From Bradyrhizobium sp. CCBAU 51627 (lineage in GTDB: Bacteria > Pseudomonadota > Alphaproteobacteria > Rhizobiales > Xanthobacteraceae): 64,000 bases of DNA. This document shows, one piece after another, positions 7,445 through 16,114 of the stretch. The stretch is taken from contig NZ_LBJG01000023.1 of assembly GCF_028128765.1 (NCBI RefSeq), positions 434,001-498,000 of the forward strand, given 5' to 3'. Positions within the stretch are counted from its first letter, which is position 1. Each line of letters starts with the position of its first letter. A program made the position numbers and the translations under genes. Under the pieces are notes generated by a model. That model worked only from the letters and a program-made list of their open reading frames with translations, did no database searches and was not told the origin of the DNA.

Positions 7445-8383
7445 ATGATGACGCTGCGCCAGGTTGAAGTGATCCGTGCCGTGATGGTGACGGGCACCAT
7501 TGGCGGCGCGGCGAAGCTGCTCAACGTGTCGGCCCCAGGAATCAGCCGGCTGGTCAAATACACCGAGCGCTCGCTCGGCATCCGCTTCTTCCAGCGCCAG
7601 AACGGCCGCTACTTCCCGACGCCGGAGGCCGAAAACATTTTCGAGCAGATCAACGGCGTCTACAAGAAGGTCGACGATCTCTCCGAGATCATCTCCAAGA
7701 TCGGCCGCGGCGGACTGTCGGAGCTGCGCATCGGCTCGGTGCCGAGCATCTCGCAGGTGATGGTGCCGCGCGCGATCGAGCGCGTGCGCCGCCGCTATCC
7801 CGATCTCGGCATCGACATCAACATCCTCAAGCTGGAGGAAGCGATCGACTATCTCATGCTCGGCCGCGGCGAGTGCGTCGCCATGAGCTACCGGCTCGAG
7901 CACTCGGGGCTCGACTTCATGCCGCTCGCCTCGGGCGAGCTCTATTGCATCGTGCCGCCCGGCCACGAGCTCGCCGGCCGCAAGCAGGTCTCGGCGGCCG
8001 AGATCACCCGCTATCCATTGATCGGGATCGATCCGAACGATCCCTATGGGCGCATCATGGCCGAGATCTTCGCGCGCAACCGGCTCGCCTACGACATCAC
8101 CATTCGCGCCCGCTTCGGCACCACGGTCTGCGCGCTGGTGAAGGCGGGGCTCGGCATCGCCATCATCGACCAGTTCACGGTGGCCCATGGCGGCTATCCC
8201 GGGATCGAGCTCCTGAAGATCACCGAGCCGACCCGGTTCGATACCTACATCGCGGTCAAACGCGGCGCGCCGCTGTCGCTGCATGTCGAGTATTTCATCG
8301 AGGCCCTGCGCGCCGAGATGCGCGCAGTCGAGCCGTCCCGCGGCAACGGCAAGGCCGCATCAGGGCGCAGACCAAAGAAATAA
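7445..8383 (+). CDS. LysR-family transcriptional regulator of the shikimate/quinate operon
   Basis: A 312-residue LysR-type regulator. The winged HTH covers about residues 1-60 (LRQVEVIRAVMVTGTIGGAAKLLNVS, then the recognition helix PGISRLVKYTERSLGIRFF). The effector-binding domain runs from about residue 95 to 295 with periplasmic-binding-protein-like lobes. ATG 7445 or the adjacent ATG 7448 is the start. It is on the same strand as, and immediately upstream of, shikimate dehydrogenase and its transporter. Family knowledge suggests it activates that operon with a pathway compound as co-inducer. A small dyad overlaps its stop codon. Confidence 0.88.
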   Translation: MMTLRQVEVIRAVMVTGTIGGAAKLLNVSAPGISRLVKYTERSLGIRFFQRQNGRYFPTPEAENIFEQINGVYKKVDDLSEIISKIGRGGLSELRIGSVPSISQVMVPRAIERVRRRYPDLGIDINILKLEEAIDYLMLGRGECVAMSYRLEHSGLDFMPLASGELYCIVPPGHELAGRKQVSAAEITRYPLIGIDPNDPYGRIMAEIFARNRLAYDITIRARFGTTVCALVKAGLGIAIIDQFTVAHGGYPGIELLKITEPTRFDTYIAVKRGAPLSLHVEYFIEALRAEMRAVEPSRGNGKAASGRRPKK

Positions 8384-8425
8384 CATGATGTTAGGTTTGT
8401 CGGATAAAAGGGTAATTGTGTTAGG
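8381..8425 (+). promoter_or_regulatory. Candidate LysR operator/promoter region before shikimate dehydrogenase
   Basis: TAACAT-G-ATGTTA (8381-8393) is a perfect 13-base dyad that starts inside the lysR stop codon. TGTTAGG occurs at 8390-8396 and again at 8419-8425 as a direct repeat. This is the most AT-rich spot between lysR and the operon it probably controls, about 100-130 bases before the shikimate dehydrogenase start, a normal position for LysR-type sites. Confidence 0.45.
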
Positions 8426-8515
8426 CGGAAGAATGACTATCGTCCCTCTTGGAATTGCGCGGATTTCGCCGCTAATGGCCGGGACCGAATGCTCCCAACG
8501 AGACCATACCGAACC

Positions 8516-9394
8516 ATGTCGAAGCGCGGATATCTGGCCAGCAAGAAGCTCCTTACCGGCCTGATCGGCGCGCCGATCGCGCACTCCGCCTCCCCTGCCA
8601 TGCATGAGCGCGCCGCAGAGGCGCTTGGCCTGCGCGGCCACTATCAGCTCATTGAGGTCGCGGGCGCCGACGCCGCCGGGCTTGCCATGATGCTGGAGGG
8701 CGTGCGGCGGCTCGGCTTTGCCGGCGTCAACGTCACCTTCCCCTACAAGGAGGCGGTGGTCCCGCTGCTCGACGAGCTGGCATCGGGTGCGGCCGCGATG
8801 GGTGCGGTCAATACCGTCGTCGTCAAAGACGGCCGGTTGATCGGCCATAACACCGACACGACGGGCTTTGCGCGTGCCGTCAAGCCGCTGCTGGCTCCTG
8901 CTGGAAACGCGGTGGCCGTCGTCGGCACCGGCGGCGTTGGCAAGGCCATCGGCTTTGCGCTGGCGAGCCTGAAAGTGGCTGACCTCCGCATTTTCGACAG
9001 CGAGCCGGCGCGGGCCGAGAGACTCGCCACGCTGCTGGCCAAGCATGGCGGTGCGCGGGTGGCCCGAAGCGTCAAGGACGCGCTCGACGGTGCAACCGGC
9101 CTCGTCAACGGCACGCCGGTCGGCATGCTGCCGAACCGGGACAGTCCGGTCCCGGCTTCGCTGCTGCGCCAAAACCTGTGGGTCGCGGATGCCGTTTATT
9201 CGCCGCTGATCACGCCGCTCCTTGCCGCAGCGCAAGAGGAGGGCGCGCAGATCATGACGGGGCGCGAGCTTGCGATCTACCAGGCCGCCGACGCCTTCGA
9301 ATTGTTCACAGGCCTTGCCCCGTCGACCGAAGTCATGGGAGAGGCTTTTGACGCCGTGATGGCCGCGCGTAGCGCCGCCTATCAGGCAGCTTGA
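8516..9394 (+). CDS. Shikimate/quinate dehydrogenase (AroE family, catabolic context)
   Basis: A 292-residue NAD(P)-dependent dehydrogenase interconverting shikimate and 3-dehydroshikimate. Substrate residues are visible: the SASP loop (S24, S26), catalytic K78 in NVTFPYKEA and D114 in NTDTTGF. The nucleotide-binding loop GTGGVGKA is near residue 140, and the C-terminal GRELAIYQAADAFELFTG is typical. ATG 8516 is chosen; ATG 8489 would add nine residues of poor quality. Its place before a Liv-type transporter and a 3-dehydroshikimate dehydratase points to catabolism of shikimate or quinate rather than aromatic amino acid synthesis. Confidence 0.88.
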   Translation: MSKRGYLASKKLLTGLIGAPIAHSASPAMHERAAEALGLRGHYQLIEVAGADAAGLAMMLEGVRRLGFAGVNVTFPYKEAVVPLLDELASGAAAMGAVNTVVVKDGRLIGHNTDTTGFARAVKPLLAPAGNAVAVVGTGGVGKAIGFALASLKVADLRIFDSEPARAERLATLLAKHGGARVARSVKDALDGATGLVNGTPVGMLPNRDSPVPASLLRQNLWVADAVYSPLITPLLAAAQEEGAQIMTGRELAIYQAADAFELFTGLAPSTEVMGEAFDAVMAARSAAYQAA

Positions 9395-9449
9395 GGCGAG
9401 GCGGCCGGACACAAGGCCGCTTGCAAAATTGAAATGGGAGGAGAGGACG

Positions 9450-10580
9450 ATGAAATCAACGCTACTGGTGGGCGCGCTGCTCACCGCAATGACGACCACG
9501 GGCGCCTTCGCACAGGCGATCAAGCTCGCCGATGTCGCCGAGCTTTCGGGCGGCGGCGCCACCGTCGGCACCAACTGGAAGAACGGCATCGATCTTGCGA
9601 TCGAGGAGATCAATGCCAAGGGCGGCGTGCTCGGCCGCAAGCTCGAGGTCACCCACGCCGACTCGCAGTCCAACCCGGGCGTTGCCCGCGCCCAGGTGCA
9701 GAAGGCGCTCGATGCCGAGCCCTATGTGCTGCTCGGACCCGGCTATTCCGGCTCGGTGAAGGTGACCGCCCCGCTCGCCGCGGAAGCCGGCATCACGCAG
9801 ATCATGGGCGGCGAAGCCGCCGAGCTGACGCAGGCCGGCAACAAGTTCCTGTTCCGCACCTCGTTCGGCCAGCAGTCGTCGATGCCGAAGGTCGCAAAAT
9901 ACATCCACGACGACATGAAGGCGAAGACGGTCGCAGTCGTCTGGGTCAACAACGATTTCGGCAAGGGTGGGCGTGACGTCATCATCAAGGACCTCGAAGC
10001 TCGCGGCACCAAGGTCGTCGCCGATCTCTCCACCGAGGCGGGCCAGGCCGATTTCGCCGCCGACGTCGGCAAGATCAAGGCGGCCAATCCCGATGCCGTC
10101 TTCATCTATCTCAACGAAGAGGAGAGCGCGCGCATTCTCAAAGAGCTGAAGCGCCAGGGCGTCACTGCGCCGCTAATGGGCGAAACCACGCTGATCGGCC
10201 AGAAGGTGATCGAGCTCGCCGGCGACGCCGCGAACGGTGCCCGCGGCCATGTCGGCCTCACCACCGATGCGCCGGTCGACCTGATCAAGGGTTTTCGCGA
10301 GCGCTTCTCGAAGAAGTACAACTATGTCCCCGATCATAACGGCCTGAAGGGTTATCTCGCCGTCTACATGGTGAAGGCCACCACCGAGAAGATGGGCAAG
10401 GTCGATTCCAAGGCCTTCGCCGACACCCTGCACGGCTTGACGATCAAGGCCGCCGATGAGCCGGGCATCCTGATGGACGTCACCTTCGATCAGAACGGCG
10501 ACATCGACCGCCAGAGCTTCCTGGTCGAAGTGGTCGAAGGCAAGCAGGTCGTGAAGCAGGTGCTGCCGAAGCTGAAGTGA
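9450..10580 (+). CDS. Periplasmic substrate-binding protein of the shikimate-operon ABC transporter (LivK family)
   Basis: A 376-residue type I periplasmic binding protein of the HAAT family. GGAGGAGAGG directly upstream supports ATG 9450. The signal peptide is MKSTLLVGALLTAMTTTGAFA. The mature part starts IKLADVAELSGGGATVGTNWKNG, followed by the family pattern INAKGGVLGRKLEV, VLLGPGYSGSVKVTAPLAAEAG and VWVNNDFGKGG. The first of five transporter genes in a row, it probably binds shikimate, quinate or a related hydroaromatic acid. The ligand is inferred from context only. Confidence 0.88.
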   Translation: MKSTLLVGALLTAMTTTGAFAQAIKLADVAELSGGGATVGTNWKNGIDLAIEEINAKGGVLGRKLEVTHADSQSNPGVARAQVQKALDAEPYVLLGPGYSGSVKVTAPLAAEAGITQIMGGEAAELTQAGNKFLFRTSFGQQSSMPKVAKYIHDDMKAKTVAVVWVNNDFGKGGRDVIIKDLEARGTKVVADLSTEAGQADFAADVGKIKAANPDAVFIYLNEEESARILKELKRQGVTAPLMGETTLIGQKVIELAGDAANGARGHVGLTTDAPVDLIKGFRERFSKKYNYVPDHNGLKGYLAVYMVKATTEKMGKVDSKAFADTLHGLTIKAADEPGILMDVTFDQNGDIDRQSFLVEVVEGKQVVKQVLPKLK

Positions 10581-10588
10581 CCGTGTTC

Positions 10589-10725
10589 GCCTCTCCCTGA
10601 ACGCGGGGAGAGGCCGGCGCGCAAAGCGCGGCGGGTGAGGGGGACTCTCCGCGCATTCAACTGTCACCGCCCCTGCGGAGACTCCCCCCTCACCCCGCCC
10701 CTCTCCCCGCAAGCGGGGAGAGGGG
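10589..10725. repeat. Two family-B inverted repeats inside the shikimate transport operon
   Basis: GCCTCTCCC/GGGAGAGGC (10589-10597 with 10606-10614) forms one hairpin. CCCCTCTCCCCGC/GCGGGGAGAGGGG (10698-10710 with 10713-10725) forms a second with a two-base AA loop and a 13-bp perfect stem. They fill the 187-base gap between the binding-protein gene and the first permease gene. In many ABC operons such hairpins protect the upstream mRNA and lower downstream expression, which would give excess binding protein. That role is inferred. Confidence 0.75.
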
Positions 10726-10767
10726 GAGAAAGAACGGGGGGAGAGGATGGAACGGCGAGAGGGGAAA

Positions 10768-11643
10768 ATGTCCAATCTGTTCGATCTTCTGGTCGCGGGA
10801 CTTGCCACCGGCGCAATCTATGCGCTGGTGGCGGTCGGCTTCACGCTGCTGTGGCAGACCTCGCAGACCATCAATTTCGCGCAAGGCGAGTTCGTGATGC
10901 TGCCGGCATTCCTGATGCTGGCGGCGATGCATGCCGGCGCACCGTTCTGGCTCGCGATCATCCTCGGCATCCTGCTCTCGATGATCCTGCTGGGCCTCGC
11001 CTTCAAGATGCTGCTGGTCGACCCGATGATGCGCCACGGCGTCCTGCCACTGGCGATCGCGACCATGGCGCTGGCGATCGGCATCAAGGAAGCCGTGAAG
11101 CAATTCTTCAGCGCCGAGGCTTCGCCCTTCCCGTCGATCGTGCCGACCGGCGACATCACGGTGCTCGGACACGTCGTCTCCCTGCAAAGCATCGGCGTCC
11201 TCGTCGTGGCGATTCTGGCCGTGTTCGGCCTGACCACACTGCTCAACCGCACCTCGCTTGGTCACCAGATGCAGGCCGCCGCGCAGAACCCGACCGTCGC
11301 ACGCATTATCGGCGTGCCGGTCGAGCGCATGATCCTGCTGACCTTCCTGATCAACGCGTTCCTGGTGGCGCTGGCCTCGCTGCTGATCACACCGATCTAT
11401 CTGGCGAAATTCTCCTCCGGCGAGGTGCTGGGCCAGGCAGCCTTCATCGCGGCGATCGTCGGCGGCTTCAATCAGGTGCGCGGCGCGATCGCCGGCGGTC
11501 TCTTGATCGGCGTGCTCGACAATCTGGCGGCCGCCTATGTCTCGACCCAATATCGCGCCGCCGTGCCGCTGATCTTTCTGATCGTGGTCATCCTGTTCCG
11601 GCCGCAGGGACTGCTCGGCCGCGCCGAGGAGCGCACGGTATGA
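10768..11643 (+). CDS. ABC transporter permease, LivH type (shikimate operon)
   Basis: A 291-residue inner-membrane permease with about eight hydrophobic segments. It has LVAVGFTLLWQTSQTINFAQGEFVML near the N-terminus and FIAAIVGGFNQVRGAIAGGLLIGVLDN near residue 235, both LivH features. ATG 10768 behind GAGGGGAAA is preferred over ATG 10747. The stop overlaps the next gene's start (ATGA). With the LivM-type partner it would form the transport channel for the ligand delivered by the binding protein at 9450-10580. Confidence 0.88.
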   Translation: MSNLFDLLVAGLATGAIYALVAVGFTLLWQTSQTINFAQGEFVMLPAFLMLAAMHAGAPFWLAIILGILLSMILLGLAFKMLLVDPMMRHGVLPLAIATMALAIGIKEAVKQFFSAEASPFPSIVPTGDITVLGHVVSLQSIGVLVVAILAVFGLTTLLNRTSLGHQMQAAAQNPTVARIIGVPVERMILLTFLINAFLVALASLLITPIYLAKFSSGEVLGQAAFIAAIVGGFNQVRGAIAGGLLIGVLDNLAAAYVSTQYRAAVPLIFLIVVILFRPQGLLGRAEERTV

Positions 11644-12638
11644 GCGGTCTTGCCAAACCCCTGAAGATCGCGCTCGGGCTCATCGTCATCGCCGGGCTGA
11701 TCGTCATTCCCATGAACTTCAACCGCTACGGTCTCTTCATCCTGAGCCAATGGACGGTAATGACCATCGCCGCGATGGGACTGAACCTCACGCTCGGCTA
11801 TGCCGGACAGGTCTCGCTGGCGCAGGGTGCGTTCGTCGGCATCGGCGCCTATGCGGCCGCGATCATGACGACGCATGGCTGGCCGCTCCCGGCCGCGATC
11901 CTGGTTGCGATCGTGCTGAGCTTCGGCGTCGGCTGGGTGCTCGGTTATCCCGCGCTACGCGTCCAGCACCACTACCTTGCCTTCGTCACACTCGCCTTCT
12001 CGACCCTGGCCTTCCTGGTGTTCCGCAACGAGAGCTGGCTCACTGGCGGCATCTACGGCATCTCCAACATTCCGCGCCCGCATGTCTTCGGGATCGCAAC
12101 CAACAAGCCGCTGCCGTTCTACTATGTCTGCTTGGGATTGCTCGCGATCGTATCGATCGCGGTCTGGTGGCTGATCCGCTCGCCCTGGGGACGCGCCTTC
12201 ATGGCGTTGCGTGAAAATCCGCTGCGGGCGCAATCGCTCGGCATCGACACCCGCCGCTACACGCTGATGGCGTTCGCGATCGGCTCGGCGCTCGGCGGCG
12301 TGGCCGGCGCGCTCTATGCGCCGCTGACGCAATATATCGATCCTGTACCCTTCAACCTGTCGCTCTCGCTCGATCTGTTGATGATGGTGATCGTCGGCGG
12401 CGCCGGCTTCTATTTCGGTCCTTTCCTGGGGGCCATGATCGCGGTGCTGCTGCCGGAATGGCTGCGCTTCACCGAAGGCTACTATCTGATGCTCTACGCG
12501 ATCGCGGTGATGGGACTCCTGATCTGGTCGCCATCAGGCATTCTGGGAATCCTCGATCGCTATATGGCCGCGCGGCGCACCAAAGCGGCATCTGCGCTAC
12601 GCGCCGTCGCGAAGTCCCGCCTGGAGACGGCGCAATGA
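11640..12638 (+). CDS. ABC transporter permease, LivM type (shikimate operon)
   Basis: A 332-residue permease. TIAAMGLNLTLGYAGQVSLAQGAFVGIGAYAAAIM (about residues 40-75) and LDLLMMVIVGGAGFYFGPFLGAMIA (about 240-265) are the LivM signatures. ATG 11640 overlaps the stop of the LivH-type gene, and its own stop overlaps the next ATG at 12635, so translation is coupled on both sides. The basic C-terminal tail (YMAARRTKAAS...) is cytoplasmic. Confidence 0.9.
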   Translation: MSGLAKPLKIALGLIVIAGLIVIPMNFNRYGLFILSQWTVMTIAAMGLNLTLGYAGQVSLAQGAFVGIGAYAAAIMTTHGWPLPAAILVAIVLSFGVGWVLGYPALRVQHHYLAFVTLAFSTLAFLVFRNESWLTGGIYGISNIPRPHVFGIATNKPLPFYYVCLGLLAIVSIAVWWLIRSPWGRAFMALRENPLRAQSLGIDTRRYTLMAFAIGSALGGVAGALYAPLTQYIDPVPFNLSLSLDLLMMVIVGGAGFYFGPFLGAMIAVLLPEWLRFTEGYYLMLYAIAVMGLLIWSPSGILGILDRYMAARRTKAASALRAVAKSRLETAQ

Positions 12639-13378
12639 GTGCGGTGCTCGAAGTCACCAACATCAAGAAGAGCTTTGGCGGCATCACCGCGGTCGACGGC
12701 GTCTCCTTTGACGTGCGCGAGGGCGAGATCCTTGGCCTGATCGGCCCGAACGGCTGCGGCAAATCGACCTTGTTCAACTGCATCCTTGGCCAGCTCACGC
12801 CATCAGGTGGCGAAGTGAAGCTCGACGGCAAGGTCGTCACGGGCCTGCGCCCGTCCGAGCTCAACAAGCTCGGCGTCAGCCGGACCTTCCAGCTCCTGCA
12901 GGTCTTCCCGAAACTCTCGGTGCGCGAGAACCTGATCCTCGCCGGCCAGGAGCATCAGGGCAACATGGCTTCGCGCCTGGTCGGCCGCTCCGATGCCGGA
13001 CTGACCGAGGCCGCCAACCAGATGATCGGCTTCTTCAAGCTCGATCATCTTGCGGCAGAACCCGCCGGCGGCCTCTCCTACGGCCAGCAGAAGTTGCTCG
13101 ATGCCGCCATGGCGTTCATGGGCGGCCCGCGCCTGGTGCTGCTCGACGAGCCCGCCGGCGGCGTCAATCCGACAATGCTGTCCGATCTGAAGGAGCGGCT
13201 GGTCGCGATCAACCGCGAGAAGAACGCTACCTTTGTCGTGATCGAGCACAACATGGAATTCGTGATGTCGCTGTGCTCGCGGGTGATGGTGATGGCGGAG
13301 GGCAAGGTGCTGGCGATGGGCAAGCCGGACGAAGTGCGCAAGAACCCGGCCGTGATCGAAGCCTACCTTGGGCATTAG
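12635..13378 (+). CDS. ABC transporter ATP-binding protein, LivG type (shikimate operon)
   Basis: A 247-residue ATPase. It shows IKKSFGGITAVDGVSFDV, Walker A GPNGCGKST, the signature LSYGQQK, Walker B LVLLDEPAGG and the switch IEHNMEF. The LivG-type segment (GVSRTFQLLQVFPKLSVRENL) is present. A four-base ATGA overlap couples it to the LivM-type gene. It would pair with the LivF-type ATPase 12 bases downstream. Confidence 0.9.
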   Translation: MSAVLEVTNIKKSFGGITAVDGVSFDVREGEILGLIGPNGCGKSTLFNCILGQLTPSGGEVKLDGKVVTGLRPSELNKLGVSRTFQLLQVFPKLSVRENLILAGQEHQGNMASRLVGRSDAGLTEAANQMIGFFKLDHLAAEPAGGLSYGQQKLLDAAMAFMGGPRLVLLDEPAGGVNPTMLSDLKERLVAINREKNATFVVIEHNMEFVMSLCSRVMVMAEGKVLAMGKPDEVRKNPAVIEAYLGH

Positions 13379-13390
13379 GGGAAGCGAGCC

Positions 13391-14128
13391 ATGACCGATC
13401 CGATCCTTTCAGTTCAAAACCTCGTCGGCGGCTACGGCAAGATGACGATCCTGAACGGCACCAGCTTCTCGGTGCCGCAGGCGACCATCACGACGATCAT
13501 CGGCCCGAACGGTGCCGGTAAATCGACCGTGTTCAAGGCGATCTTCGGCCTCTTGAAACTCCGCGAGGGCAAGATCAGCTTTGCCGGGCGCGACGTCACC
13601 AATTTGAGTCAGCGCGCGCTGCTCAATGCCGGTATCTGTTACGTGCCGCAGGGCCGCAACATCTTTCCCGAGCTCTCGGTGCGCCACAATATCGAACTCG
13701 GCGGCGCCGCCGCCGGAAAGAGCATCGACCTGCCCGCGCGGATCGAGGCCGCGCTCGATTTGTTCCCCGCGCTGCGCCGCAAATCGACGCAGCAGGCCTC
13801 GACGCTGTCAGGCGGCGAGCAGAAGCAACTCGAGATCGCGCGCTCGTTGCTGCTCGAGCCAAAGCTCGTGCTGATCGACGAGCCCTCGATCGGCCTGTCG
13901 CCGCTGATGGTGCAGCAGACCTTTGATATTCTGAAAAGCCTGCGTGACCGCGGCGTCACCATCCTGATGATCGAGCAGAACGCGCGCTCGGCGCTGGAGA
14001 TCTCCGATATCGGCATCGTGCTCGAGCTCGGCCAGACCCGCATGGTCGACAAGGCCGAGCGCATTTTGAACGATCCGCGGATCGGACAGTTGTTCCTTGG
14101 GGGCGCGATGGAGGATAACGCAGCATGA
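13391..14128 (+). CDS. ABC transporter ATP-binding protein, LivF type (shikimate operon)
   Basis: A 245-residue ATPase. Walker A is GPNGAGKST, the signature is LSGGEQKQL, Walker B is LVLIDEPSIGL, and VPQGRNIFPELSVRHNIELG is the LivF marker. Its stop overlaps the ATG of the dehydroshikimate dehydratase gene by four bases. This close coupling of transporter and catabolic enzyme is the best evidence that the transporter carries a compound on the 3-dehydroshikimate route. Confidence 0.9.
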   Translation: MTDPILSVQNLVGGYGKMTILNGTSFSVPQATITTIIGPNGAGKSTVFKAIFGLLKLREGKISFAGRDVTNLSQRALLNAGICYVPQGRNIFPELSVRHNIELGGAAAGKSIDLPARIEAALDLFPALRRKSTQQASTLSGGEQKQLEIARSLLLEPKLVLIDEPSIGLSPLMVQQTFDILKSLRDRGVTILMIEQNARSALEISDIGIVLELGQTRMVDKAERILNDPRIGQLFLGGAMEDNAA

Positions 14129-15996
14129 ACAAGCGCTCGATCGCGACCGTCTCTCTCTCCGGGGCCCTCGACGAAAAGCTGCGCGCCATCGCCTCGGCCG
14201 GCTTCGAGGCGGTCGAGATCTTCGAGAACGATCTGCTGTCGTTCGGCGCGGGGCCGCGCGACATCGCAAAGCTCTGCAAGGATCTCAATCTCGAGATCTG
14301 CGCTTTTCAGCCGTTCCGCGATTTCGAGGGCATGCCCGAGCCGCAACGTTCGCGCACCTTTGCCCGCGCCGAGCGCAAGTTCGATCTGATGCAGGAGCTC
14401 GGCACCGATCTGCTGCTGATTTGCTCCAACGTGTCACCATCCTCGCTCGGCGGCATCGACCGCGCCGCCGATGATTTTCGCGAGCTCGGCGAGCGCGCCG
14501 CAAAACGCGGCTTGCGCGTCGGCTACGAGGCGCTGGCCTGGGGCCGGCACGTCAACGACTATCGCGATGCCTGGGAGATCGTGCGCCGCGCCGATCATGC
14601 CGCGATCGGCGTGATCCTCGACAGCTTTCACGCGCTGGCCCCGGGCTTCCCGACCCGCGCGATGGCCTCGATTCCCGGCGACAAGATCTTTCTGGTGCAG
14701 CTTGCCGATGCGCCGAGGCTGGAGCTCGACATCCTGTCGTGGAGCCGACACTTCCGCTCGTTCCCCGGCCAGGGCGATCTGCCGGTCAGCGAATTCATGC
14801 AGGCGATCGCCGCGACCGGCTATTCCGGCCCGTGGTCGCTGGAGATCTTCAATGACCAGTTCCGTGCCGGTTCGGCGGCGCAGACCGCGGTCGACGGCCT
14901 GCGCTCGCTGATCCTGCTGCAGGACCAACTTGCTCCGGACTGGCCAAAACTCGTCGGAGAGCCGCTGGCGCCGAAGGCCAAGAGCCACGGCACAGGCTTT
15001 GTCGAGTTCGCCGTCAACGAGACCAAAGCCGGAGAGCTCGCCCGCCTGTTTTCACAGCTCGGCTTCCGCAGGACCGGCAAGCATCGCAGCAAGGCGGTGG
15101 AGCGCTGGTCGCAAGGGAAGGTCGAGCTGGTGATCAATTCCGAGACCGGCGGCTTTGCGCATTCGCACTATGTGACCCATGGCCCCGGCGTCTGCGCCAT
15201 CGCGCTCGACGTCGACAATGCCGGCCTTGCCATGCAGCGGGCCGAGACGCTGAAGGCGCGCACCTTCTACCAGCCGGTCGGGCCGGGCGAGCTGGAGATT
15301 CCGGCAATCCACGGCGTCGGCGGCAGCCTGCTGTATTTCCTCGACCAGGCCGGCAAGAACTGGGACACGGATTTTGAGCCGATTGAAAGCAACGCAAGCG
15401 ACGACGCGCTGCTCGCGGTCGATCATATCGCACAGTCGATGCCGTACGACGAGATGTTGTCCTGGCTGTTGTTCTACACTGGTATCCTCGACCTCAAACG
15501 CCTGCCGCAGATGGAAATCGCCGACCCTCGCGGCCTCGTGCAGAGCCAGGCTCTCATCAACGGCGACCAGAGCCTGCGCTTCGTGCTCAACGGCTCGTCC
15601 GCCAACCGGACGCTGCCGGCCCGTTTCATCTCGGAGTTCTTCGGCTCCGGCGTGCAGCACGTCGCGTTTGCGTGCGAAGATATCTTCGCCACCGTCGCAG
15701 CGATGCGCGCCCGCGGCGCGGGCTTTCTGGATATTCCCGGCAATTATTACGACGACATCGAAGCCAAATACGACCTCGCACCCGATGTCATGGCCAAACT
15801 TCGCGCCAACCACATCCTCTACGACCGCGAGGACGACGGCGAGTTCTTCCAGGTCTACACGCACATCTTTGATGAGCGCTTCTTCTTCGAGATCGTCCAG
15901 CGCAGAACCTACCACGGCTTTGGCGCGGCTAATGCCGGCATCAGGCTCGCGGCGCAGGCCCGCGAGGTGCGCCCTGCGAGCATGCCGAGGGTGTAG
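14125..15996 (+). CDS. quiC: 3-dehydroshikimate dehydratase, two-domain QuiC type fused to a HPPD-like domain
   Basis: A 623-residue protein with two domains. Residues 1-275 form a xylose-isomerase-like TIM barrel with the metal ligands expected of dehydroshikimate dehydratases: E135 (GYEALAWG), D166 (ILDSFH), Q192 and E240 (SLEIFND). Residues about 290-600 form a vicinal-oxygen-chelate domain related to 4-hydroxyphenylpyruvate dioxygenase, with the metal triad H434, H512 and E589. The first domain converts 3-dehydroshikimate to protocatechuate. The role of the second is less certain; its intact triad suggests it can bind metal. Last gene of the operon, overlapping the ATPase gene before it. 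Confidence 0.88.
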   Translation: MNKRSIATVSLSGALDEKLRAIASAGFEAVEIFENDLLSFGAGPRDIAKLCKDLNLEICAFQPFRDFEGMPEPQRSRTFARAERKFDLMQELGTDLLLICSNVSPSSLGGIDRAADDFRELGERAAKRGLRVGYEALAWGRHVNDYRDAWEIVRRADHAAIGVILDSFHALAPGFPTRAMASIPGDKIFLVQLADAPRLELDILSWSRHFRSFPGQGDLPVSEFMQAIAATGYSGPWSLEIFNDQFRAGSAAQTAVDGLRSLILLQDQLAPDWPKLVGEPLAPKAKSHGTGFVEFAVNETKAGELARLFSQLGFRRTGKHRSKAVERWSQGKVELVINSETGGFAHSHYVTHGPGVCAIALDVDNAGLAMQRAETLKARTFYQPVGPGELEIPAIHGVGGSLLYFLDQAGKNWDTDFEPIESNASDDALLAVDHIAQSMPYDEMLSWLLFYTGILDLKRLPQMEIADPRGLVQSQALINGDQSLRFVLNGSSANRTLPARFISEFFGSGVQHVAFACEDIFATVAAMRARGAGFLDIPGNYYDDIEAKYDLAPDVMAKLRANHILYDREDDGEFFQVYTHIFDERFFFEIVQRRTYHGFGAANAGIRLAAQAREVRPASMPRV

Positions 15997-16010
15997 GGCT
16001 CTATCCACTG

Positions 16011-16096
16011 CGTCATTGCGAGGAGCGAAGCGACGAAGCAATCCAGGTTCTTCCCGCCGAGGGATTCTGGATTGCCTCGCTGCGCTCGCAATGACG
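16011..16096. repeat. Intergenic inverted repeat, family A copy 2
   Basis: CGTCATTGCGAGGAGCGAAG...CAATCCAG is mirrored by CTGGATTGC...CGCTCGCAATGACG, giving a near-perfect palindrome of about 86 bases. It lies between the convergent quiC and binding-protein genes, 15 bases after the quiC stop. It may act as a bidirectional 3'-end structure. Element family as at 50244-50360 and 54308-54390. Confidence 0.85.
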
Positions 16097-16114
16097 GAAG
16101 GAGAGAGCAAAGCC

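Noticed and set aside
7007..8284. Long leftward frame of 425 codons over the LysR gene
   Set aside because: It is the antisense of the LysR gene; its product is rich in Arg, His and Ala, has no family pattern and no ribosome-binding site.
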